Positions 53,104-61,242 of a stretch of 64,000 nt of DNA are shown one piece after another. The stretch is from Paraburkholderia sp. BCC1885 (lineage in GTDB: Bacteria > Pseudomonadota > Gammaproteobacteria > Burkholderiales > Burkholderiaceae). Under the pieces are notes generated by a model. The model was given only the letters and a program-made list of their open reading frames with translations. It had not been told where the DNA came from and did no database searches. Location of the stretch: assembly GCF_900996235.1 (NCBI RefSeq), contig NZ_CAAJGM010000230.1, forward strand, positions 265,382 through 329,381, written 5' to 3'. Every line of letters begins with the position of its first letter. Positions within the stretch are counted from its first letter, which is position 1. The translations under genes and the position numbers were made by a program.

Positions 53104-54389
53104 TGATTAACACGTTCGCGCGCCTGGAGCGTGTCCTGTGGATCGCGTGTCCTGTCCTCATGTTCGCGGTGATGTTCGGCCATACCACGGCGGTTGTGTT
53201 CATCGCGCTGACGCTGCTTGCGCTCGGCACGCTGGCCGGGCTGGTCTCGTCGCAGGGTCCGTCTTTGCGCCAGTGGCCGCTGCTCGTGCCTATCGCGTGC
53301 TGGGCGCTCTGGAGTCTCGCGACCGTCGCATGGTCCGGTTATCCGAAGGTCAGCATGCATGCATGGTGCGACGAAGTGCTGTATCCGCTGGTGGCGTTCT
53401 GGGGCTTCTGGCTGTTCGCCACCCGCACGCAACGCGTGGTGCCTTTCGTGCTCGCCACGTGGCTCGCATGTGTCGTGCTGGCGGGGATCACCGTGCATTG
53501 GTGGGGCCAGTTGCAGCCGCCCACCCTGAACGTCTTTCCGCTTCACTTCTATAACCGCGTCGGTCACACCAGCACCCTCGCGCTGTTTGCGATGGCGCTG
53601 TTCATCGGCGTGCTGCTGCGTCCGGGTTGGCGCATTTTCGGCGTGAGCGGTGTCGTGTTGTGCCTGTTCATCGGGCTTGGCACGCTCAACCGGTTCTTCT
53701 GGCCGGCCGCGGCGACGGTGCTGCTGGTGGCGCTGTTTCCTCTGTACCGGCGGCACGCGCTGCTGACCCTGATAGCGGTTGCTGTCCTGGGCGCGGCGGG
53801 CGTCGGCACGCTCGAATACAGCGCGCGCCTGCGCCTCGGCGCTACCGCGCCTGCGCCGGCCTCGCGCGATATGGCGATCGACGGCCACCTGGTGTTCGTG
53901 CCGCGGGAGTTTTCCAGTATCGGCGACACCGTGTCGTCCGACACGCGTCCCAAGCTGTGGGGCTTTTACGCGAACGAAGCGAAGCGCCACGCGTGGCTGG
54001 GTATCGGCTTCGGCAAGCCGCTGCCGGGCATGGTGTACAAGCCGGATATGCCGCGAAGCCTGTCGATGATCGAGCCGAACGCGCTGACCCACGCGCACAA
54101 TCTGTTTCTCAACACCTGGTTGCAGACCGGCCTGATCGGCGTCGCGCTGGAGGCCGCGTTGCTGGTGTGTCTGGTATTGAGCTTCTGGCGGGTGCGGCGA
54201 GCCGATCCGTGGCTATGCGCTGCGGGTATGGCGCTGGTTGCCGGTATGATCGTGAAGAATATGACGGATGATTTCATGTGGCAGACTACGGCGCTCGCTT
54301 TCTGGTCGTTTGCGGGGCTGTTGCTGGGCACTGCGCAGCAGCGTGTCCAGCACGACACGTCGCGGCGCGGCTCGCGCGGCCCATTCTGA
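53103..54389 (+). CDS. waaL: O-antigen ligase-family protein (WaaL)
   Basis: 428 residues with about 11 hydrophobic helices. The segment LARVVL-type helices and the large periplasmic loop (about residues 245-330) contain ALTHAHNLFLNTWLQTGLIG, the Wzy_C/WaaL signature with the essential His. Arg residues precede it, as required for binding undecaprenyl-linked O antigen. The protein would ligate O antigen to lipid A-core on the periplasmic face. The start codon overlaps the GT9 stop. An O-antigen polymerase has similar topology, but the surrounding core genes favour ligase. Confidence 0.82.
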   Translation: MINTFARLERVLWIACPVLMFAVMFGHTTAVVFIALTLLALGTLAGLVSSQGPSLRQWPLLVPIACWALWSLATVAWSGYPKVSMHAWCDEVLYPLVAFWGFWLFATRTQRVVPFVLATWLACVVLAGITVHWWGQLQPPTLNVFPLHFYNRVGHTSTLALFAMALFIGVLLRPGWRIFGVSGVVLCLFIGLGTLNRFFWPAAATVLLVALFPLYRRHALLTLIAVAVLGAAGVGTLEYSARLRLGATAPAPASRDMAIDGHLVFVPREFSSIGDTVSSDTRPKLWGFYANEAKRHAWLGIGFGKPLPGMVYKPDMPRSLSMIEPNALTHAHNLFLNTWLQTGLIGVALEAALLVCLVLSFWRVRRADPWLCAAGMALVAGMIVKNMTDDFMWQTTALAFWSFAGLLLGTAQQRVQHDTSRRGSRGPF

Positions 54390-54465
54390 TCCGTCGATAG
54401 AGCGGCCGCCGCGCCGCACGATGTCAGGATCAACCGCTGAAGTCAGGTTTGGACGCATTGAGAGC

Positions 54466-55707
54466 ATGAAAAACGATAGTCGATACGACCGCGCCGAACC
54501 CGCCGAGCCGCCACGGCGCATTCTGTTTCACATCAACGATTTCGGCAAAGGCGGCACGGAAACGTCGCTGCTCGCGTGGTTGAAGACGCTCGACCGGCAA
54601 CTCTTCGCGCCTAGCGTCTGCGTGACCTATCCGACTGACGAACTGCTGTTCTGGCGTGCCCATTCGATTCCCGACGACGTGCCGGTGCACGTGCTGGCGC
54701 CCTCGAAGTGGATGAATACGCTGCATCAGACACGCCGGCGCGGCAAACTGGGCGGCCATCTGAAGCTGCTGCACAAGGTGCTGACCTATGGCGTGATCCG
54801 CCCGCTCGCCGGCCTGCGGTTTCGCCGGATCGCGCGCCATCACGACATCGTCTGCGATTTCGATTTTTCGCTGCGGCATCTGGCCGGCACCGGCAACGTG
54901 CCGTGGATCGGCGTGAGCCACTTCAGTCTCGCCGCGCGTCTCGGCGAGAAGAGCGCGCGTTATCTCGCGCGCCGGGTGAAGCAGTATTCCCGTTACGCCG
55001 CGGTGGCGGTGCTGACGCCCGACATGCTGCGCGAAGGGCAGAAGCTGTTTCCGGCCGATCGCGTGAATCTGGTCGAACTGCCCAACGTGATCGATGTCGA
55101 TGCGTTGCGGCAGAAGGCGCGGGCGTCGATCGAGCGGCCGGCGCAGACGTTCATCGTCTCCGTGGCGCGTCTCGACGAAGGGCAAAAAGATCACAACACG
55201 CTGTTGCGCGCGTTTGCCCAGCTACGCGGGCAGGGGTTGAGCTCGTCAGATCTCGTGCTGATCGGCGAGGGCCCTGACCAGGCCGCGCTCGAGAAGCTGG
55301 CTGCGGAACTCGGAATGCGCGAGTGCGTCCACTTCCTCGGCTTCTGCTCGAACCCGTTTCCCTACATCCGCCAGGCCGAGATGCTGGTGCTCAGCAGCCG
55401 CTACGAGGGCTTCGGCATGGTGCTGGGCGAGGCCATGGCGCTCGGTACGCCGGTGATTTCGACGGATTGCCCCACCGGCCCGCGTGACTTGCTGGAGGGC
55501 GGCAAGGCCGGCCTGCTGGTGCCGATCGGCGATGTCGACGAACTGGCGCGCGCGATGGAACGGCTGCACACGGATACCCTGCTGCGCCGCACTGTCGTGC
55601 AGAATGCGCAGAGGAAAGTGGCGACGCTTGCGCCGGAGAGCGCGAACCAGCGCATGTTGACGCTGGCGCGGCAGATTTCCCGCGACGGGCCGCTCTTCAC
55701 GGTTTGA
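54466..55707 (+). CDS. Family 4 glycosyltransferase
   Basis: 413 residues. RRILFHINDFGKGGTETSLL is the GT-B N-terminal glycine motif. The C-terminal domain has FIVSVARLDEGQKDHNTLLR, LVLIGEGPDQAALEKLAAEL, and LSSRYEGFGMVLGEAMALGT with PVISTDCPTGPRDLL, the donor-binding E-x7-E motif. The acceptor sugar is unknown; core or O-antigen hexose transfer is likely from context. An ATG at 54421 is an alternative start; neither has a good ribosome binding site. The 3' end overlaps the minus-strand SnoaL remnant by 11 bp. Confidence 0.85.
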   Translation: MKNDSRYDRAEPAEPPRRILFHINDFGKGGTETSLLAWLKTLDRQLFAPSVCVTYPTDELLFWRAHSIPDDVPVHVLAPSKWMNTLHQTRRRGKLGGHLKLLHKVLTYGVIRPLAGLRFRRIARHHDIVCDFDFSLRHLAGTGNVPWIGVSHFSLAARLGEKSARYLARRVKQYSRYAAVAVLTPDMLREGQKLFPADRVNLVELPNVIDVDALRQKARASIERPAQTFIVSVARLDEGQKDHNTLLRAFAQLRGQGLSSSDLVLIGEGPDQAALEKLAAELGMRECVHFLGFCSNPFPYIRQAEMLVLSSRYEGFGMVLGEAMALGTPVISTDCPTGPRDLLEGGKAGLLVPIGDVDELARAMERLHTDTLLRRTVVQNAQRKVATLAPESANQRMLTLARQISRDGPLFTV

Positions 55708-55890
55708 CCACACCCAACTGCTTGAGCAGCATCAGGGTGTCTTCCAGGTGCCAGTTTTCGACGATACGGCCGTCCTTGACGCGGTACAGGTCGAAGGCCT
55801 GAAAGGCGACGGTTTGGCCTTTCGAGGCCACCAGCGGACCGTCCGGACCTCGTCTCTCATTCGATTTGATAATCAGACGAGAGACCGTGG
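55697..55890 (-). pseudogene. Truncated SnoaL-like (ester cyclase-type) pseudogene, C-terminal half
   Basis: The reading frame ends AFQAFDLYRVKDGRIVENWH followed by LEDTLMLLKQLGVV, a typical C-terminus of SnoaL-like ester cyclases (the D-x-Y-R-x-x-D-G-x-I-x-E-x-W strand). The homologous part starts at VSRLIIKSN. The normal N-terminal ~90 residues are missing: upstream on this strand lies rdgC's 5' end and its promoter region. No start codon or ribosome binding site belongs to it. It appears to be left from a deletion or rearrangement at the edge of the LPS block. It overlaps the end of the adjacent GT4 gene by 11 bp. Confidence 0.75.
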
Positions 55891-55940
55891 CTGAGGACGA
55901 GGCCATGTCGTATAGAATGGCCAGCTTTGCCCGTACGCTC

Positions 55941-56864
55941 ATGTGGTTCAAAAACCTTCAGCTTCACCGTCTTCCCGCCCCTTGGACCGTCACCCCCGAG
56001 CAGATGGAAAAATGGCTCGCGCCGCATGCATTCCAGCCGGGCAGCAGCGTCGAGATGCAGACGCAAGGCTGGGCTTCGCCGCGCGATAACGACGCGCTCG
56101 TCTATTCGATCAACCGCCAGATGCTGCTGGTGTTCCGTGCCGAAAAGAAGCTGCTGCCTGCCTCGGTGGTGACGCAGGTGACCCGGGCGCGCGCGCTCGA
56201 AGTCGAAGAGCAGCAGGGTTTCAAGCTCGGCCGCAAACAGATGCGCGAACTCAAGGAACAGGTCACCGACGAACTGCTGCCGCGCGCCTTCAGCATTCGC
56301 CGCGACACCCGCGTGTGGATCGATACCCTGCATGGCTGGCTCGTCATCGATGCCGCGTCGCAAACCGTGGCTGACGAGGTGCTCGGCCTGCTGGTCAAAT
56401 CGATCGACGCGCTGCCGCTCGCCAGCGTGCGCGTCGCGCAGTCGCCGGTTGCGGCCATGACGGAATGGTTGCTATCGGGCGAGGCGCCAGCCGGTTTCAC
56501 GCTTGATCAGGACACCGAATTGCGTTCGCCCGCGCAAGGCAACGCGACAGTGCGCTACGTCGGCCATACGCTGGATGTCGAGGACATGCGCCGCCACATC
56601 GAAGCCGGCAAGCAATGCATGCGTCTGGCGATGACATGGAACGATCGTATTTCGTTTGTCCTTACGCCTTCGTTGACCATCAAGCGTATCGCGCCGCTCG
56701 ACGTGATCAAGGACGCGAGCGACCCCACCGCGCAAAACGACGACGAGATCTTCGACTCGGACATGACGCTGATGACCGGCGAACTCGCTCGCATGTTTGC
56801 CGACCTCGTCGCAGTGCTGGGCGGCGAGCAGGGCGATGCGATGCTGCAGGCCGCGGCGGCTTGA
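55941..56864 (+). CDS. rdgC: Recombination-associated protein RdgC
   Basis: 307 residues starting MWFKNLQLHRLPAPWTVTPE, the conserved RdgC opening. The protein forms a ring-shaped dimer that binds double-stranded DNA and limits RecA loading. LPRAFSIRRDTRVWIDTLHG, LLSGEAPAGFTLDQDTELRS and the last segment MTLMTGELARMFADLVAVLG fit the family over its whole length. The ATG at 55941 is set by the conserved start. A -10-like TATAGA lies about 30 bp upstream and overlaps the SnoaL remnant. No ribosome binding site is obvious. Confidence 0.95.
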   Translation: MWFKNLQLHRLPAPWTVTPEQMEKWLAPHAFQPGSSVEMQTQGWASPRDNDALVYSINRQMLLVFRAEKKLLPASVVTQVTRARALEVEEQQGFKLGRKQMRELKEQVTDELLPRAFSIRRDTRVWIDTLHGWLVIDAASQTVADEVLGLLVKSIDALPLASVRVAQSPVAAMTEWLLSGEAPAGFTLDQDTELRSPAQGNATVRYVGHTLDVEDMRRHIEAGKQCMRLAMTWNDRISFVLTPSLTIKRIAPLDVIKDASDPTAQNDDEIFDSDMTLMTGELARMFADLVAVLGGEQGDAMLQAAAA

Positions 56865-57044
56865 GCGGCCCGTCCCCGTTGCGCGTGCCGCGCGCCCGCA
56901 GGCGGTAAACCCTTGCAAGGCGCGTGGTCGCGCCCATGGCCGGTCTGCATTGCAGCCGGGAAACCTGCGGGCCAGCGACGATCTGCCCCGTTTCGATCTC
57001 TCCCACTAAAGTCGAGCCGCATCAACTACTTATCCGTTTCGTCA

Positions 57045-57089
57045 GATAGTTATCAACAGATTTGCGCACTGAAACTGGGGATAACTATC
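57045..57089. repeat. Inverted repeat carrying DnaA-box-like sequences
   Basis: gatagttatc (57045-57054) and gataactatc (57080-57089) form a perfect 10-bp inverted repeat with a 25-base spacer. The first arm reads into TTATCAACA (57050-57058). The opposite strand of the second reads TTATCCCCA (complement of 57076-57084). Each is one mismatch from the DnaA box TTATCCACA, and they face each other. The 418-bp gap 56865-57282 otherwise contains no supported gene. The place is not the replication origin: dnaA, dnaN and parAB are absent. Confidence 0.5.
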
Positions 57090-57282
57090 GGGACGCTCTC
57101 GCACGCCCGCGCACGCGCAACACCCAAATGAATACTTTCCAGCAACCTGGTGGGTGTATGCTGAGCCGGAGGATGTTTTCTGCGCAATCAGTGCCATCAC
57201 CCTGAATGTCAGACGCGGCGACATAACGCCGGTGGCAGCCGCTGCCGTCCCTGCTGTTCCAGCAGGTTTTCAAGGGTGCAAC

Positions 57283-58188
57283 GTGACAATCGAGTTAATC
57301 CAGGGGGCCGGCAAGGCCGCTGAGCCGCAGCGCCTGACGGTGCGGCACGTGAGTACCTACCGGTATTCCGAGCCGGTGCGTTTCGGCGAACACCGGATGA
57401 TGTTCCGGCCGCGCTCGGGGCACGACGTGCGTGTCGTCGCCACCCAGCTGGTGATCTCGCCGACGCCGTCGCGACTGCACTGGATGCACGACGTGTTCGA
57501 CAATTCGGTGGGTGTCGCGGCGTTTTCCGGCGAGGCGGCCGAACTGCGCTTCGATAGTCAGGTCGCGCTCGAGCACTACGAATCGCCGCTGCCCGATTAC
57601 GCGCTCGAACAATATGCCGCCACCTGGCCCATTGCATACACCAACGAGGAAGCCTCGGATCTGGTCAATGCGCGGGCTCGTCAATACCCCGATGCCGAGG
57701 TAGATGCGTGGGCGCGCGGTTTTCTCGCGCCGCGCGGCGCAACCGCCACCATGACGCTGTTGCGCGCCATGACGCAGGAGATCAAAAGCGGCTTTCGCTA
57801 CACGCGGCGCACGGAAAAAGGCGTCTACCGTCCCGCGGATACCTTGCGTCACCGCAGCGGCAGTTGCCGCGACTTCGCGGTGTTGATGATGGACGCGGTG
57901 CGCTCGCTCGGTCTTGCCGCGCGCTTCGTGAGCGGCTACATCTTCGTGCCGGATTTCGACACGACGCTCGGGGGCGGCGCTACCCACGCGTGGCTGCAGA
58001 TTTACCTGCCGGGCGCCGGCTGGGTGGATTTCGACCCGACCAACAGCATTATCGGCAATCGCCATCTGATTCGTGTGGCGGTGGCCTGGAACTACTACCA
58101 GGCGCTGCCGCTGTGGGGCACCTGGCACGGCGCGGCGCATTCGTTCCGCGGCCTGCAGGTCGATGTATCCGTGACTGAAGATGTTTAA
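57283..58188 (+). CDS. Transglutaminase-fold (bacterial protease-like) family protein 1
   Basis: 301 residues from a GTG at 57283 with AAGGGTGCAAC upstream. An N-terminal beta domain (RLTVRHVSTYRYSEPVRFGE, HRMMFRPRSGHDVRV) is typical of the transglutaminase-like N-terminal family. The core has HRSGSCRDFAVLMMDAVRSL with Cys195, RFVSGYIFVP, and ATHAWLQIYLPGAGWVDFDP with His235 and the Asp, so the catalytic triad is complete. Such cytosolic or membrane-associated proteins are likely proteases or peptidases. It is followed 42 bp later by a paralogue that lacks the His. Function unknown; the reading frame upstream of the GTG is not family-like. Confidence 0.88.
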   Translation: MTIELIQGAGKAAEPQRLTVRHVSTYRYSEPVRFGEHRMMFRPRSGHDVRVVATQLVISPTPSRLHWMHDVFDNSVGVAAFSGEAAELRFDSQVALEHYESPLPDYALEQYAATWPIAYTNEEASDLVNARARQYPDAEVDAWARGFLAPRGATATMTLLRAMTQEIKSGFRYTRRTEKGVYRPADTLRHRSGSCRDFAVLMMDAVRSLGLAARFVSGYIFVPDFDTTLGGGATHAWLQIYLPGAGWVDFDPTNSIIGNRHLIRVAVAWNYYQALPLWGTWHGAAHSFRGLQVDVSVTEDV

Positions 58189-58230
58189 AAGTCCTAACTG
58201 ATGGTCTTGGCGGAAGCAAGGGCGGTTTTG

Positions 58231-59061
58231 ATGAAATTGCGCGTGGGTTACGATCTGGTCTACGAGTGTGAGCAAGCCACTCCGATGATGCTCATGCTGA
58301 ACACGCATTATTCGCGCGTGCTGGATGTGCTGAGCGCCGACGTGCTGAAGGTCGATCCGCCGGTTCCGATCACACAGTACCGGGACGGCTTCGGCAACCT
58401 GTGCAGCCGCATCGTTGCGCCGGCGGGGCGGATTGCGCTATCGACCACGGCGGTGCTGGAGATTTCCGCCGAGCCCGAAACGATCGCGCCGAACGGTTAC
58501 CAGCATCCTGTGGAAGAACTGCCGGACGAAACACTGGTGTTTCTGCTGGGCAGCCGCTATTGCGAGACCGATCTGCTGTCCGATCTCGCCTGGAACCTGT
58601 TCGGCAAAACCCCGCCTGGACGGCCGCGGGTCCAGGCGATCTGCGACTTCGTGCATGGTCATATCGTATTCGGCTACGGGCATGCACGGCCAACCAAGAC
58701 CGCGTGGCAGGCATGGAACGAGCGCACCGGCGTGTGCCGCGATTTCGCCCATCTGGCGGTGGCGTTGTGCCGCGCCATGAACATTCCGGCGCGCTACTGT
58801 ACGGGGTATATCAGCGATATCGGCGTGCCGCCGCCGCATAGCGCGATGGATTTTGCCGCGTGGTTCGAGGCGTATCTGGGCGGCACCTGGCAGACGTTCG
58901 ATCCGCGCAACAACGTGGCACGTACCGGCCGCGTGTTGATGGCGCTCGGACGCGATGCCGCGGACGTGGCGTTGAGCAACACGTTCGGTCCGTCCAGGCT
59001 GATTCGCTTCGACGTGCATTGCGCGCCGGAAGAGGCATCGACGGTGGCGCCGCTGGTTTGA
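58231..59061 (+). CDS. Transglutaminase-fold family protein 2, canonical His replaced
   Basis: 276 residues starting MKLRVGYDLVYECEQATPMM with AGGG eight bases upstream. The fold parallels its neighbour: GYQHPVEELPDETLVFLLGS, then NERTGVCRDFAHLAVALCRA with Cys169, ARYCTGYISDIGVPP, and MDFAAWFEAYLGGTWQTFDP. At the position of the catalytic His of the upstream paralogue (H-A-W) it has Ala209 (A-A-W). The later Asp is retained. I recall that the canonical His is often absent in this subfamily, so the protein may be a binding or regulatory partner, or use another residue. It is probably cotranscribed with gene 1. Confidence 0.86.
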   Translation: MKLRVGYDLVYECEQATPMMLMLNTHYSRVLDVLSADVLKVDPPVPITQYRDGFGNLCSRIVAPAGRIALSTTAVLEISAEPETIAPNGYQHPVEELPDETLVFLLGSRYCETDLLSDLAWNLFGKTPPGRPRVQAICDFVHGHIVFGYGHARPTKTAWQAWNERTGVCRDFAHLAVALCRAMNIPARYCTGYISDIGVPPPHSAMDFAAWFEAYLGGTWQTFDPRNNVARTGRVLMALGRDAADVALSNTFGPSRLIRFDVHCAPEEASTVAPLV

Positions 59062-59274
59062 TGGGGGGTGGTCCGTTGTCATCCCCCGCGCACCTATGGC
59101 ATCCTTACGTCCCATGTGCCCGATGAACCTTTCCCTGCTTCACGCCTGGTGGCGCTCCTGAAGGAGCGGCATCGTCACGTCTTACTACGACCATGACCGC
59201 CGCGGGCCGGCTGACATGGTGCAGTATTCCCGGTTAGCTTGTCCTGCGGCGGCGCTTTCAGAGAGCCCTGCTTC

Positions 59275-60309
59275 ATGCAAGAGAACATCGCATCCTCGCG
59301 CCGTACCGTCCTCACCGGCGACCGTCCTACCGGACCGCTGCACCTGGGTCATTACCTCGGCTCGTTGAAGACCCGTCTGGCTTTGCAGGAGACGCATCAG
59401 CAGTTCGTGCTGGTCGCGGATACCCAAGCCATGACCGACAACGCCCACGATCCCGACAAGGTGCGCCGCAACGTGCTGGAAGTCGCGCTCGACTATCTGG
59501 CGGTCGGCATCGATCCCGCCAAGACCACCATCGCTGTGCAGTCGGCGCTGCCCGCGCTCGCTGAGTTGACGCTGCTGTACATGAACTTCGTCACCGTCGC
59601 GCGTCTCGAGCGCAATCCGACCATCAAGGAAGAGATCCAGGCGCGCGGTTTCGGCCGCGATATACCGGCGGGCTTTCTCTGCTATCCGGTCGCCCAGGCC
59701 GCCGACATCACCGGTTTCAAGGCGCATGTCGTGCCGGTCGGCGAGGACCAGGCGCCGCTGATCGAGCAGACCAATGAGATCGTGCGCCGCATCAACCGTC
59801 AGGTCGGCCGCGACGTGCTGCCCGAGGCGCAGGCGCTGATTCCGACCATGGGCCGTCTGCCTGGCGTCGACGGCAAGGCCAAGATGAGCAAATCGCAGGG
59901 CAACGCGATTCCGCTGTCGTCCTCGGCCGAGGCGATCCGCGATTCGGTCAAAAGCATGTACACCGATCCGAACCATCTGCGCGCGTCCGACCCCGGTACG
60001 GTGGAAGGCAACATGGTGTTTACGTACCTGGATGCCTTCGACGAAGACCGCGCCACGGTCGAGCGTCTGAAAGCGGAATATCGCGCCGGCGGTCTCGGCG
60101 ACATGGTGGTCAAGCGCCGCCTCGACGAGCAGTTGCAGGCGCTGATCGGACCGATCCGCGAGCGGCGCGAACAGCTTGCGCGCGACCCGGGTTACGTGTT
60201 CGACGTCCTGCGGGCCGGGACCCGGCGCGCCCAGGAAGTCACGCAAGACACGCTGGACGAGGTGCGGGCCGCGCTCGGCACGTTCTCGTTCGACGCGGTG
60301 ACGCGGTAA
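59275..60309 (+). CDS. trpS: Tryptophanyl-tRNA synthetase (type II-like)
   Basis: 344 residues. The class I synthetase signatures are RPTGPLHLGHYLGSLKTRLA (HIGH-like) and GKAKMSKSQGNAIPLSS (KMSKS). GFLCYPVAQAADITGFKAHV binds tryptophan and VPVGEDQAPLIEQTNEI completes the core. It charges tRNA(Trp) in the cytosol. The opening RRTVLTGDRPTGPLHLGHY is closer to the second TrpRS branch than to the common proteobacterial form, so a paralogue elsewhere in the genome is possible. The ATG at 59275 is the family start. No attenuator-like leader is visible in the 213-bp gap upstream. Confidence 0.93.
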   Translation: MQENIASSRRTVLTGDRPTGPLHLGHYLGSLKTRLALQETHQQFVLVADTQAMTDNAHDPDKVRRNVLEVALDYLAVGIDPAKTTIAVQSALPALAELTLLYMNFVTVARLERNPTIKEEIQARGFGRDIPAGFLCYPVAQAADITGFKAHVVPVGEDQAPLIEQTNEIVRRINRQVGRDVLPEAQALIPTMGRLPGVDGKAKMSKSQGNAIPLSSSAEAIRDSVKSMYTDPNHLRASDPGTVEGNMVFTYLDAFDEDRATVERLKAEYRAGGLGDMVVKRRLDEQLQALIGPIRERREQLARDPGYVFDVLRAGTRRAQEVTQDTLDEVRAALGTFSFDAVTR

Positions 60310-60328
60310 CGCGCCAGGCATCAGCACA

Positions 60329-60368
60329 CCGCCAGGCTCCGGGCCGCGCCGGCCTTGGGGCCTGGCGG
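60329..60368. terminator. GC-rich hairpin between convergent trpS and VOC genes
   Basis: ccgccaggctcc (60329-60340) pairs with ggggcctggcgg (60357-60368) with one G-U pair. It lies 19 bp after trpS and 8 bp before the end of the convergent VOC gene. No T-run follows, so termination would have to depend on its strength or on Rho. Confidence 0.4.
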
Positions 60369-60376
60369 CGTCCCGG

Positions 60377-60841
60377 CTACTGCATCGAGCGCATCGCTTC
60401 CTGCATCTCTTCCATTGTCACGTCGCGTCGATGCGTCGCGACGGACCAGCGGTGCCCGAACGGATCTTCGAGCTGGGCGAAGCGGTCGCCCCAGAACATA
60501 TCCGCGGGCGGCATCGTGACGCGGGCGCCGGCCGCTTCGGCCTGCGCGACCACGGCGTCGACATTCGTCACGTACAGGTGAATCGCCACTGGCGAGCCTT
60601 TCAGCGAGCGCGGCCCGAGCATCGAGCAGCCGGCCATTTCGTCGACCAGCATCAGCATCGAATCGCCGATTTTCACGCAAGCGTGCATCAATTTGCCCTC
60701 CGGACCGGGCAAGCGGAACTGTTCGACGGCGCCAAACGCCTCGGTATAGAACGTGATGGCGTCGGCGGCGCCGGCGCAAATCAGATGCGGCGTCAGTGAA
60801 TGCATTCCTTCCGGAATCGGTTTGACAGCGGTTGCGGACAT
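60377..60841 (-). CDS. VOC-family (glyoxalase/PhnB-like) protein
   Basis: 154 residues. It matches the VOC fold throughout: SLTPHLICAGAADAITFYTE, EQFRLPGPEGKLMHACVKIG, VTNVDAVVAQAEAAGARVTM and the closing WGDRFAQLEDPFGHRWSVAT with a metal-ligand-like H. A helical C-terminal tail (TMEEMQEAMRSMQ) follows. Function unknown; similar proteins are annotated as glyoxalase/bleomycin-resistance family. The ATG at 60841 fits family length. It is convergent with trpS. Confidence 0.85.
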   Translation of the reverse strand: MSATAVKPIPEGMHSLTPHLICAGAADAITFYTEAFGAVEQFRLPGPEGKLMHACVKIGDSMLMLVDEMAGCSMLGPRSLKGSPVAIHLYVTNVDAVVAQAEAAGARVTMPPADMFWGDRFAQLEDPFGHRWSVATHRRDVTMEEMQEAMRSMQ

Positions 60842-61242
60842 AGCGGTCGCTCCTTGTATCAGCGGGTTCGTGATTCGATCGGAAAACCTGCCGGGTTCAG
60901 CAGGACTTCATCGATACGACGAGCGAACCGGCGGCGAATCGACGCGCCCGGCAAAAAATCCCTCTGCACGGCCGTGCGCGCCGCGCCATGTCATGACGGC
61001 GTAAATGCGGATAGCGAGCCGGAAATCGTTATGATGAGATTGACTCGCCGCAGGGCGCGGCGAGCCCGGCGTTGCTGGGCCGTGAGCGGTTGCGCGACAG
61101 GGCATGGGTCGCAACCGCCGTCATTCCAATTAAATTCTGAGAGCGGGCGAGTTATGAGCAGGCATATCCATTGGCGGCGGCTTTTTCTCTCGGCCTGCAT
61201 CTCGTCGCCCACGCGCAAGTCTGTGTGTTGAAGGGTTGCGCC
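60842..61242. other. Intergenic region with two GC-rich hairpins
   Basis: No gene is supported. Two inverted repeats occur: ctcgccgc / gcggcgag (61044-61051 with 61057-61064) and gcggttgcg / cgcaaccgc (61086-61094 with 61110-61118). An AT-richer spot (ccaattaaattctgaga, near 61126-61142) sits ~100 bp before the EAL gene and may hold its promoter, but no good -35/-10 pair stands out. Confidence 0.4.

Noticed and set aside
57045..57089. Region considered as the replication origin.
   Set aside because: Only two imperfect DnaA boxes, no AT-rich unwinding element, and none of the usual origin neighbours (dnaA, dnaN, rpmH, parAB).
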